Assembly: GCF_030580865.1 (NCBI RefSeq)
Contig: NZ_JAUQSY010000002.1
Span: forward strand, 310,001 to 374,000
Direction of reading: 5' to 3'
DNA length: 64,000 nucleotides
Source: Hymenobacter aranciens
GTDB taxonomy: Bacteria; Bacteroidota; Bacteroidia; Cytophagales; Hymenobacteraceae
A program made the position numbers and the translations under genes. Under the pieces are notes generated by a model that had not been told where the DNA came from, ran no database searches, and was given only the letters and a program-made list of their open reading frames with translations. Below, in pieces: positions 27,901 to 34,144 of this stretch. Position 1 is the stretch's first letter, and every line of letters begins with the position of its first letter.

Positions 27901-28399
27901 AGAAAGCCAGCGAGTTGATGGGGCCGGCCACCAGCCCGGCAGCCGTCAGGTCGGCGGCGCGGTACAGGAACTGGTGGCGGGCATCGGTGGCGGAGCCCTG
28001 GTAGAGCGCGGCGGTGCTGCCGCCGGTGCCCACCGTCACCAGGCCGGTGCCCACCGGGCCGGGGCCCACCTGCAGGCCGGTGGCGGGGTCGTAGCTCAGG
28101 CCCGCCGAATCGGTGAGGCGCAGCCACTTCGGGGTGGTGGCATCGCCGGCGTTGTAGTAAAAGCCCGCCGGGGCGCCGGTCTGAAACACCAGCAGGCCCG
28201 TGGCGGGCGTAGCCAGCGCGGCGGCCGAGGCCACGCGGGGCAGCAGCGCGCCCTTGGTGGAGCTCACAATGTCGAGGGCCGCCGAGGCATCGGGCGCGGT
28301 GGTGCCGATGCCGACGCCGGTTTGGGCCAGCGCGCCGAAGGGCAGGGCCAGCAGGAAAGCCAGCCCCAGGGGGCGGCCAATGCGGAAAGGTGTTATCAT
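24977..28399 (-). CDS. Giant tail-fibre-like protein with LVIVD propeller and C-terminal S74 chaperone
   Basis: 1140 residues from the ATG at 28397-28399 (MITPFRIGRPLGLAFLLALPFGALAQ signal peptide). After cleavage: VGIGTTAPDASAALDI module, a beta-sandwich-like stretch (about 110-280), VGIGTTTPSTALDVNG, then eight or so repeats of the form VSGTTAYVVN..S.TLQVFDVSNPAAP (about 470-770), an LVIVD-type beta-propeller. The C terminus (SDAKAKHDITPIADGLRKL, then AAGVLAQEVEQVLPEAV and NYAALTPLFIQAMKEL) is a peptidase S74 intramolecular chaperone that trimerises and self-cleaves in phage tail spikes, with a coiled-coil end. Likely a homotrimeric surface or released fibre. Its promoter carries the 18-bp dyad. 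Confidence 0.85.
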   Translation of the reverse strand: MITPFRIGRPLGLAFLLALPFGALAQTGVGIGTTAPDASAALDIVSSTKGALLPRVASAAALATPATGLLVFQTGAPAGFYYNAGDATTPKWLRLTDSAGLSYDPATGLQVGPGPVGTGLVTVGTGGSTAALYQGSATDARHQFLYRAADLTAAGLVAGPINSLAFFVAVKNSTLPFPNFTIKVGHTTATTATGAMLATSTVFTGPVTTVPGWNTHPFSTPFVWDGTSNLVIETCFDNTAAISDDLGLYTPASYQGVRTLAKANDAGCALLTTTSGVTNSPSNTTPNVRFGQASPGSYALPAVAGVAGQVLTQQANGSVAFQDAQWTQSGTSLFPTNPASRVGLGGSAAPAAKLEIQGGAESNGTNDPVALAFSWRGVGLRHFVRSRHSVSPASGGGNSLDFYLNSSSSPTGSTAPGTGNIHVLTIENALNSPRVGIGTTTPSTALDVNGNARIRTLAGNDTRLPVVLPDGTLSVSPPVYTATPGGANVASGTIATATGPLGLTVSGTTAYVVGGANTLQLFDVSNPTAMTLLGSVATDVLPFNVVVSGTTAYVVNQTSRTLQVFDVSNPAAPALLGSAATANAPISLAVSGTRVYVVNNASNSLQVFDVATPAAPVLVGTVATANTPYSVAVSGTTVYVTGYANLLQVFNAANPAAPVLQGSVATGTASLNVAVSGTTVYVVNYNANTFQTFDVSNPAAPVLLATRPTGGQPHGVAVSGTRAYVVNRSSNTLQTFDVTDPAAPVSLGIVTTGSQPYLVAASGPTAYVINNGGNTLQAFGPPAPPRTVAVNNDGSFASYPLPSGLDFIENQSATNQAASFRITGNGLVAGNVGVGTNTPTQKLDVRSADGSARIVVGTAANTGGGLVLGNTGHGLQRGFPTLSANNHVGLYTTSGNVYLSTNGATTGEFELAGGTVSIGGELRTQNPANRLRRATTPQSVADQFDGGSSGVHLSNNENEEGGFWANGEYAAIYSPGDNDLVKFLDEDGFNGGGTAYDNGALKARIDGSGQYFQVSDAKAKHDITPIADGLRKLTALSGYTYAFNLLPNEAEKGQKAQRAAGVLAQEVEQVLPEAVSQQDGHYMVNYAALTPLFIQAMKELKAENDALKARVATAEAQAAAATKAFEARLRALEAGGPARK

Positions 28400-28445
28400 A
28401 GCAAGCGGGTTTCCGCGGCGGGTTGCATGGGGCGCCGCGGCGCTG

Positions 28446-28493
28446 CAAAGCACGGCGCCCCGGCCACGCGGCGCAATGACGCAAATGCGTCAT
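28446..28493 (-). promoter_or_regulatory. Dyad-plus--7 promoter of the LVIVD/S74 tail-fibre gene
   Basis: Perfect 8-bp dyad ATGACGCAAATGCGTCAT at 28476-28493, then exactly 22 bp, then the minus-strand -7 element GTGCTTTG (28446-28453), 46 bp before the ATG. The dyad lies where a class II activator would overlap the -33 region. No TTG -33 element is visible. Confidence 0.75.
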
Positions 28494-28520
28494 TTTTCCT
28501 TCTGCCGGGTGGCCGTTGCG

Positions 28521-28528
28521 TTTCTTTG
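28521..28528 (+). promoter_or_regulatory. -7-like element of the 28.6-kb gene
   Basis: TTTCTTTG, 27 bp before the ATG at 28556, in the region divergent from the tail-fibre gene. Confidence 0.4.
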
Positions 28529-28555
28529 CAGCAGCACCACCATCCGTCCTTTCCC

Positions 28556-28957
28556 ATGCCTCCTCCCCCACCCGCCACCGTGGCCCAGTGCCGCCAGCAG
28601 CTGCTCGACCGTCTCAAGAGCGGGGCCTACGCCCTTTTCTCGGCCGATAAGGAGGGCTCGCGCACGCTGTGCTACTTCCGGGGCACCTTTCTGCGGGCGG
28701 CCGTGGGCGACGAGGGCACCAGCCTGCTGCGCCTGCCCACCGACGAGCACCTGCTGGGCCACGTGTGGCAGCTGGCCGGCCCGCTGCTGGAGCTGGTGGA
28801 AGGTCGCCCCCAGTGGCGCTACGACCTCACGCCCGCCGAAGAGCTGGCGCAGTGGCAGCAGCAGCTGGCGCGCCTGCAGCCCTTCAGCCCGGGGCAGCAG
28901 CAGTTTGTGGCCCGGGTGCTGGCGGAGTTTGCCAGCCTGGCCGGCAGCCCCGGCTAG
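28556..28957 (+). CDS. Small unrecognised cytoplasmic protein
   Basis: 133 residues from the ATG at 28556 (MPPPPPATVAQCRQQLLDRL). A much longer open frame upstream is antisense to the tail-fibre gene and is rejected. Features: an N-terminal helix, a strand-rich middle (YALFSADKEGSRTLCYFRGTFLRAAVGD), and a C-terminal helical region rich in Gln and Leu. No signal peptide. I do not recognise a family. It lies between two tail-fibre genes, transcribed divergently from one and converging with the other across array 3. Confidence 0.6.
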   Translation: MPPPPPATVAQCRQQLLDRLKSGAYALFSADKEGSRTLCYFRGTFLRAAVGDEGTSLLRLPTDEHLLGHVWQLAGPLLELVEGRPQWRYDLTPAEELAQWQQQLARLQPFSPGQQQFVARVLAEFASLAGSPG

Positions 28958-28964
28958 CATGGTC

Positions 28965-29098
28965 ACTACGTGCGCAACCATGCCTACCACGTGCCCACCC
29001 GTGCCCACCACGTGCGCAACCATGCCCACCACGTGCCCACCCGTGCGCACCATGTGCGCAACCGTGCCCACCACGTGCCGACGGCTTTCCACCACGTG
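28965..29098. repeat. Intergenic 21-bp tandem array (array 3), 7 units
   Basis: ACCACGTG or a one-base variant recurs at 28965, 28986, 29007, 29028, 29049, 29070 and 29091, every step exactly 21. The unit alternates GTGCGCAACCATGCCCACCAC and GTGCCCACCCGTGCCCACCAC types around the palindrome CACGTG. It lies beyond the terminator of the next tail-fibre gene and shares its core with array 4. Confidence 0.9.
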
Positions 29099-29117
29099 GT
29101 GAGCACGGGTACACAAA

Positions 29118-29155
29118 AAATGGCCACGCCGCTTGCACGACGTGGCCACCATTTA
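29118..29155. terminator. Bidirectional terminator at the 3' end of the glycine-rich tail-fibre gene
   Basis: Stem TGGCCACG/CGTGGCCA (29121-29128 with 29141-29148), flanked by a run of A on the left and ATTT on the right. Confidence 0.75.
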
Positions 29156-29173
29156 AACGAGCCCAACTGCCCC

Positions 29174-32100
29174 CTACTGCACCCGCACCCAGGCGCTGCC
29201 GCCCCAGATGTACATCACGCCGTGCGTGCCGGCCTGGCCGGCGGCGGCCAGCACCACGGCGGCGGTGTTGTCGGTGTTGGTGCCCTCAATGGTGAGCGTG
29301 CTCTCGGTGGCGGTGTTGAGGATGGTGAACTGCTGCCCGAGCACCTGGCCACCGGTAGCGGCATCGGGCAGGCGCAGGCCGGCCACGTAGTTGCCGGTGC
29401 CGGGCGTGGTGCGGTAGATGCTGAAGGCCACGTCGGCGGCGCCGAGCAGCACCGTGGCGGCGGGCGGCGGGCCGGTGGGCAGGGTACGCACGGCCAGGCG
29501 CAGGTTGCCGTTCACGTCGAGCTTGGTGGCGGGGGCGCTGGTGCCGATGCCCACGTTGGCGTTGTTGCCCAGCACCACGGAGTTGCTGGCCGTCACCACG
29601 GCATCGGCCCCGATGGCGGTGGTGTTGCTGAGGTTGGTGCTGCCGCTGGCCGGGCCGCTGTTGGTGCCCAGGGCGGTGTTGCGGTTGCCGGTGGTGTTAT
29701 ACTGCCCACTCAGGGTGCCATAGAACGCGTTGCTGCTGCCGCTGGTGGTGCCCAGGCCGCTCTGCACGCCCGTAAACACGTTCTGGTTGCCGCCGTCGTT
29801 GTAGTAGCCGCTCTGCGCCCCGCTAAAGGTGTTGTTGCTGCCGGTGGTGTTGCTCAGGCCGCTCTGCAGGCCGGTGAAGGTGTTGGTGCTGCCGCTGGTA
29901 TTGTAGAACCCTGCCTGGTAGCCCGCAAACACGTTCTGGCGGCCGGTGGTGTTGTTGGGGCCCGCCTGGTAGCCCACGAACTGGTTGAGGGTGCCCTGCT
30001 GGGGGGTGGTGCCGGTGTTGGGCGTGTTGTTGATGCCCGCCTGATACCCCAGGAAGATGCCGTTGCCGGTGATGTTCTGGCCCAGGTTCAGCCCGCCCTT
30101 GTCCGTGATGCCCACCCCGATGCCGCTGATGCTGGCGCCGGTGCCGGTGAGGGCGTTGGCGCCCAGGTTCAGGGCCTGGGTGGCGGTGTGGTTGCCGAGG
30201 TTGTCGCCGGCGCCGCTGCCGCTGGGCAGCGTCACGCTGTTGCCCCCGCTGATGCTCAGGGTCGAGCCCGTGATGGTCAGGGTCTGGGCGTCGGTATTGG
30301 TTGGGATGGCCTGGGTGGCCAGATTGCCGCTGGCGTCGGCCGTCACCATGCGGGCGCCGGTGCCGCCCAGGCTTTCGAGGCGCACGTTGGGGGTGCCGGC
30401 GGTGCCGGCCACGTGCAGGCGCACGGCCGGGGCGGTGGTGCCCAGGCCCACGTTGCCGCTGCCATCTACGATGAGGTCGGTGGTGAGGGTGGTGCCGCTG
30501 CTCACGTCGGTGAGGCTCGTGCGGTTGCTGCGGCCAATCTCAAAGTCCTGCCCGGCCACGCGCCAGATGCCGGCCTCGCGGTTGGCGTACTTCATCAGGC
30601 CCACGCGCCGGCTGCCGCCCGCGTCCACGATGAGGCCGCTGTTCTCGGCGTTGGTATACACGCTGCCGGCCACTTCCAGCTTCTCCCCGGGCGCGCTGCT
30701 GCCGATGCCCACGCTGCCGCTGACGGTGGCGCTGCCCGCCACGTCGAGCTTCTGCGCCGGCGTGGTGGTGCCGATGCCCACGTTGCCGGTGCTGCCGTTG
30801 GTGCCGCCGGTGTGCAGCACAATATTGCCGTTGCTCTTGCCGTCCAGGGTCAGGGTGCTGGTGGCGTTGCTGCCGGTCTTGCGGATGCCGTCGTACGTCA
30901 GGCTCACGCCCTGCGTCTCGTTCAGGGGCTGGAAAGTGGCGATGGGGTTGGTGCTGTTGTCGGCGGCCTGCACAGCCAGGCGGCTGGCGGGGCTGCTCGT
31001 GCCGATGCCCAGGCTGCCGCTCACGGTGGCGCTGCCGGCCACGTCGAGCTTCTGCGCGGGGCTGGCGGTGCCGATGCCCACGTTGCCGCTGGTGGTGGCG
31101 CGCAGCACGTTCACGCCAGTGGTGCCGTCGAAGGACTCCAGGAAGAAGCCGTCGGCGCTGCCGCGCTGGTCCACGCCCAGGCGCCAGCGGTTCTTGCTGG
31201 TGCTGTAGCGGGTTTCGCCGCTGGCATTGCTGCCATTAAAGCCCAGGAAGCTGAAGCCGCTGTCGCCGCCGGTCAGGGTCTGGAGCACGATGTTGCCGCT
31301 GATGGCCGTGCCGTCGGCCACGCCGTTGGTGATGCGCAGGCCCACCTCGGCATTGGTGGCGGGCTGCACCGTGAGCTTGGCGCTGGGGCTGGTGCCCGTG
31401 CCGATGCCCACGTTGCCGGTGCCGGCTAGGTTGAGGTTGAAGCCGGCGGCGTTGAGGGTGGTATTCTTGGTGAGCGTGCCGCCCAGGGCAATGTCGGAGC
31501 CGGTTTTGGTGAGGCCGTTGCTGGCCGTCACGGTGCCGCCCCCGGCGGCGGTGGTCTGGGTGGTGCCGTCGGGGAAGGTGAGGCCGTTGCCGGTGCCGGT
31601 CACTTTAATATTGCCCAGCACTTCCAGCTTCTGGCTGGGAGTGCTGGTGGTGCCGATGCCCACGTTGCCGGTGCTGCCCACGGCCAGGCCGGTGCTGCCG
31701 CCATTGCCCACCAGCAGGTTGGGACCCAGGTTGAGGTTTTGGGTGGCGGTGTGGTTGCCCAGGTTGTCGCCGGGGCCAGCGGGGAGGTTCACGATGTTGC
31801 TGCCGTCCAGGACCGGGGCGGCGAGGCCCCGGCTGGGGGTGAGGGTGATGCTGCCGGCCCCGGCCTGATAGGAGGCTGTCATCACCACGTCGTCGCTGCC
31901 AGTGGGCGTCACCCAGCTCGAACCGCCGCCCCCACCCGCCAAGCCACTGCCCCCGCCGCCGCCGTAGTAGCCGCCGCCGCCGCCGCCGCTGCTGGTTCCT
32001 ATGGCGTTGCCCCCCTGCCCCAGCGTGCCGCCCGTGCTGCCACCCGCCGTTTGCGTAGCGCCCTGGCCTGGCGTGGAATTGACAAAAGCGCCGCCGCTGG

Positions 32101-32821
32101 CCCCGTTGGGGGCGCCGCCCCCGCCGCCGTTGGTGTAGTAGCCGCTGCCCCCACCCCCGGCGGCCACCAGCAGGCGCTCGGCCAGGCTGGTGCTGGGCGC
32201 CGTGGCCGAGCGGCGCACATCGCTGGCGCCCCCCCCGCCCCCGGACACGAAGCCCGTGCCGCTATCGGTACCGGTGCCGCCGCCGTTGTAGCCGCCCGCC
32301 GTAGTAGCTCCGGTCCCACCCACGTACACGGTCAACACCTCGCCCGGCGTCACCGCCAGCGTGGCCTGCACCCGCGCCCCCCGGCCCACGTTGTTGGTGG
32401 TGTTGCTGCTCCCCCCGGCGGCCCCGGCCGCGTCCACGGTCAGGGCCGTCACGTTGTTGGGCACGGTGTAGGTATACTGCCCCGGGACGTTGAAGTTCGC
32501 GGCCGCCCCCAGGTTGGCCGGCTGGCTGCCGCCTATTAATTCCTCCCAACGACTGCCGTTCCAGGTGTTGAGCTTGCTGGTGGTCGTATTATAGATGGTG
32601 AGGCCCGCCGCCGTACTGGCCGGGTTGATGGCGTTGCGCTGGGCCAGGGTCATGCGCGGGGGCAGCAGGCCCTTGCTGGTGCTGCTCACGTCGAGCGCGG
32701 CCGAGGCATTGGGGGTGGTGGTGCCGATGCCCACGCCCGGCCCCTGGGCCAGGGCGCCGAAGGGCAGCGTGAGCAGGAAGGCCGCGCCGAGGCGGCGGGC
32801 AAGGAGGAGAGATGCTGTCAT
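29174..32821 (-). CDS. Giant tail-fibre/adhesin-like protein with glycine-rich domain and YadA-like head repeats
   Basis: 1215 residues from the ATG at 32819-32821 (MTASLLLARRLGAAFLLTLPFGALAQ signal peptide). Order: VGIGTTTPNASAALDV with GLLPPRMTLAQRNAI (about 28-65), a domain starting YTYTVPNNVTALTVDAAGAAG with long Gly runs (about 110-330), repeated GNVGIGT..P.QKLDVAGSATVSG blocks, DNLGNHTATQ modules, then short N.F.G.QSG....SG..N repeats and TTAIGADAVVTASNSVVLG near 1020-1110, like trimeric-autotransporter heads. The end is a small beta domain (TESTLTIEGTNTDNTAAVVL). No S74 or T9SS domain, so the export route is unclear. Its promoter is a near copy of the preceding tail-fibre promoter. Confidence 0.8.
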   Translation of the reverse strand: MTASLLLARRLGAAFLLTLPFGALAQGPGVGIGTTTPNASAALDVSSTSKGLLPPRMTLAQRNAINPASTAAGLTIYNTTTSKLNTWNGSRWEELIGGSQPANLGAAANFNVPGQYTYTVPNNVTALTVDAAGAAGGSSNTTNNVGRGARVQATLAVTPGEVLTVYVGGTGATTAGGYNGGGTGTDSGTGFVSGGGGGASDVRRSATAPSTSLAERLLVAAGGGGSGYYTNGGGGGAPNGASGGAFVNSTPGQGATQTAGGSTGGTLGQGGNAIGTSSGGGGGGYYGGGGGSGLAGGGGGSSWVTPTGSDDVVMTASYQAGAGSITLTPSRGLAAPVLDGSNIVNLPAGPGDNLGNHTATQNLNLGPNLLVGNGGSTGLAVGSTGNVGIGTTSTPSQKLEVLGNIKVTGTGNGLTFPDGTTQTTAAGGGTVTASNGLTKTGSDIALGGTLTKNTTLNAAGFNLNLAGTGNVGIGTGTSPSAKLTVQPATNAEVGLRITNGVADGTAISGNIVLQTLTGGDSGFSFLGFNGSNASGETRYSTSKNRWRLGVDQRGSADGFFLESFDGTTGVNVLRATTSGNVGIGTASPAQKLDVAGSATVSGSLGIGTSSPASRLAVQAADNSTNPIATFQPLNETQGVSLTYDGIRKTGSNATSTLTLDGKSNGNIVLHTGGTNGSTGNVGIGTTTPAQKLDVAGSATVSGSVGIGSSAPGEKLEVAGSVYTNAENSGLIVDAGGSRRVGLMKYANREAGIWRVAGQDFEIGRSNRTSLTDVSSGTTLTTDLIVDGSGNVGLGTTAPAVRLHVAGTAGTPNVRLESLGGTGARMVTADASGNLATQAIPTNTDAQTLTITGSTLSISGGNSVTLPSGSGAGDNLGNHTATQALNLGANALTGTGASISGIGVGITDKGGLNLGQNITGNGIFLGYQAGINNTPNTGTTPQQGTLNQFVGYQAGPNNTTGRQNVFAGYQAGFYNTSGSTNTFTGLQSGLSNTTGSNNTFSGAQSGYYNDGGNQNVFTGVQSGLGTTSGSSNAFYGTLSGQYNTTGNRNTALGTNSGPASGSTNLSNTTAIGADAVVTASNSVVLGNNANVGIGTSAPATKLDVNGNLRLAVRTLPTGPPPAATVLLGAADVAFSIYRTTPGTGNYVAGLRLPDAATGGQVLGQQFTILNTATESTLTIEGTNTDNTAAVVLAAAGQAGTHGVMYIWGGSAWVRVQ

Positions 32822-32867
32822 AGCAGAGTAGTTGCCGCCGCGGGTTGCATGGGGCGCGGCGACGCCA

Positions 32868-32915
32868 CAAAGCACGGTGCCCCGGCCACGCGGCGCAATG
32901 ACACAAATGCGTCAT
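32868..32915 (-). promoter_or_regulatory. Dyad-plus--7 promoter of the glycine-rich tail-fibre gene
   Basis: ATGACACAAATGCGTCAT at 32898-32915 (one mismatch in the dyad), 22 bp, then minus-strand GTGCTTTG at 32868-32875. Nearly identical to the 28.4-kb promoter over about 60 bp, so it is probably a duplicate. Confidence 0.75.
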
Positions 32916-32977
32916 TTTTTCCGGCCCCGCCCCACGCGCCGACGCCCCCAACGGGAGCAGCCGGGTGCGGCCCCCAC

Positions 32978-33619
32978 CTACTGCACGATGCGCGTGACGG
33001 CCGCCGACCACTGCAGCGGGGCCGTGTCGTTCCAGGGGGCGCACTGCACGCAGTAGGCCACCTCGGCATCGAGCCCGCCGATGACGACGCTGGCCAGGCG
33101 GCTGATTTCGGTGCGGTAGCAGAAGCCCTTGGCGAGCTGCTCGGCGGGCATGTCGCGGGGGCGCACGCGCCAGAGGTAGCCGTACATGCCGGGCTGCTGG
33201 TCGCAGCTGGCTTCCAGGGTCAGGGGGGCCTGGCCATCCACGAGGCGCACGTTGGTGGCGGGCTGGCTCAGGGGGCGGGGGCTGGTTTCGCCTTTGGTGA
33301 GCTCCCAGCCGGCGCTTTCCCAGAGGTCGGGGCGGGCGGGGGTGGTGGCGCCGGCGTAGTCGGCGTTGCTGGTCAGCAGGGCCTCAAAGTCGGCCCGGGC
33401 GCGGTCGCGCACCTTGGCCGCGCCCAGCACCCGCGTGCTCACCTGCCCGATGGCGGTGGTCAGGGTTTGCAGGCTTTCCTTGAACGCCTCCTCCGTGACG
33501 GGGGGCTTGGAATAGGCCGGGTTGTTGTAGAATTTGCCCAGCAGCCGGGTGCCCAGGTCAGTCACGAACTTGTCAGGCTTGTTCGTCCAGTTGTAGGCAA
33601 TGTATTGAATCCGTTCCAT
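32978..33619 (-). CDS. Unrecognised protein with a fibronectin-III-like C-terminal half
   Basis: 213 residues from the ATG at 33617-33619 (MERIQYIAYNWTNKPDKF). No signal peptide. The N-terminal half is helical (TEEAFKESLQTLTTAIGQVSTRVLG). The C-terminal half has the strand pattern of an FN3-like domain: NVRLVDGQAPLTLEASCD, YGYLWRVRP, and an ending GLDAEVAYCVQCAPWNDTAPLQWSAAV. Function unknown. The promoter at 33679-33709 is a good vegetative one without the tail-fibre dyad, so it is probably regulated separately from its large neighbours. Confidence 0.65.
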   Translation of the reverse strand: MERIQYIAYNWTNKPDKFVTDLGTRLLGKFYNNPAYSKPPVTEEAFKESLQTLTTAIGQVSTRVLGAAKVRDRARADFEALLTSNADYAGATTPARPDLWESAGWELTKGETSPRPLSQPATNVRLVDGQAPLTLEASCDQQPGMYGYLWRVRPRDMPAEQLAKGFCYRTEISRLASVVIGGLDAEVAYCVQCAPWNDTAPLQWSAAVTRIVQ

Positions 33620-33678
33620 ACGGTGAGAAAAGGGGGTAAAGGTGAGAAGATGAGGCAAGCAACCCACTTGCCCGCGAG

Positions 33679-33709
33679 CAAATGTAGGCAATGCGCAGCT
33701 ATTTGACAA
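33679..33709 (-). promoter_or_regulatory. Vegetative-type promoter of the FN3-like gene
   Basis: Minus-strand TTG (33707-33709), 20-bp spacer, TACATTTG (33679-33686); 59 bp before the ATG. One of the clearest -33/-7 pairs in the window. Confidence 0.7.
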
Positions 33710-33780
33710 TACCCGACTGCTACGGGCCTTGAAGAGGGAAATACGGCCGTTCGGCGCAGGAGCACAGTGGCTCTGTAACT

Positions 33781-34055
33781 GCCCACCCGTGCCCACATGG
33801 TTCGCACCCGTGCCCACGTGGTTCGCACCCGTGCCCACGTGGTTCGCAACCGTGCTCACGTGGTTCGCAACCGTGCTGACGTGCTGCCCACCCGTGCTCA
33901 CGTGCTGCCCACCCATGCCCACGTGCTGCCCATCCGTGCCCACGTGCTGCCCATCCGTGCCCACGTGCTGCCCACCCATGCCCACGTGCTGCCCACCCAT
34001 GCCCACGTGCTGCCCACCCATGCCCACGTGCTGCCCACCCGTGCCCACCACGTGC
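33781..34055. repeat. Intergenic 21-bp tandem array (array 4), 12-13 units
   Basis: CACGTG or a one-base variant recurs at 33794, 33815, 33836, 33857, 33878, 33899, 33920, 33941, 33962, 33983, 34004 and 34025, with a degenerate copy at 34046; every step is exactly 21. The first five units carry GGTTCGCA after the core, the rest CTGCCCAC, so it has two sub-families. It begins after the terminator hairpin of the 34145-36424 gene. Confidence 0.93.
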
Positions 34056-34077
34056 CCGTCCCGGCCCTTAACGACAA

Positions 34078-34106
34078 CAGCCGTGCCCCCGACGGGAGCA
34101 CGGCTG
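34078..34106 (-). terminator. Hairpin downstream of the 34-kb tail-fibre gene
   Basis: 9-bp stem CAGCCGTGC (34078-34086) with GCACGGCTG (34098-34106), 38 bp after the stop codon. The same CAGCCGTGC stem is used after the 38.9-kb tail-fibre gene. Confidence 0.65.
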
Positions 34107-34144
34107 CTGGCCTGGGGGCGACGAAGGCGGCCGGGCCGGGGCGT

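Noticed and set aside
24977..28399. T9SS sorting domain on the tail-fibre-like proteins
   Set aside because: None of them ends in the YPNP...G.Y.v pattern; their C termini are S74 or unrelated beta modules.
24944..28957. 1337-codon open frame antisense to the LVIVD/S74 gene (and similar long antisense frames at 1799-3436, 29174-31429, 39213-42371, 48873-50855, 54107-55918)
   Set aside because: GC-rich coding DNA with repeats leaves the opposite strand open; the products are His/Gly/Ala-rich, lack any family motif and contradict the well-supported sense genes.
33781..34055. CRISPR array
   Set aside because: Units are contiguous 21-bp repeats with no unique spacers, and no cas genes are present.
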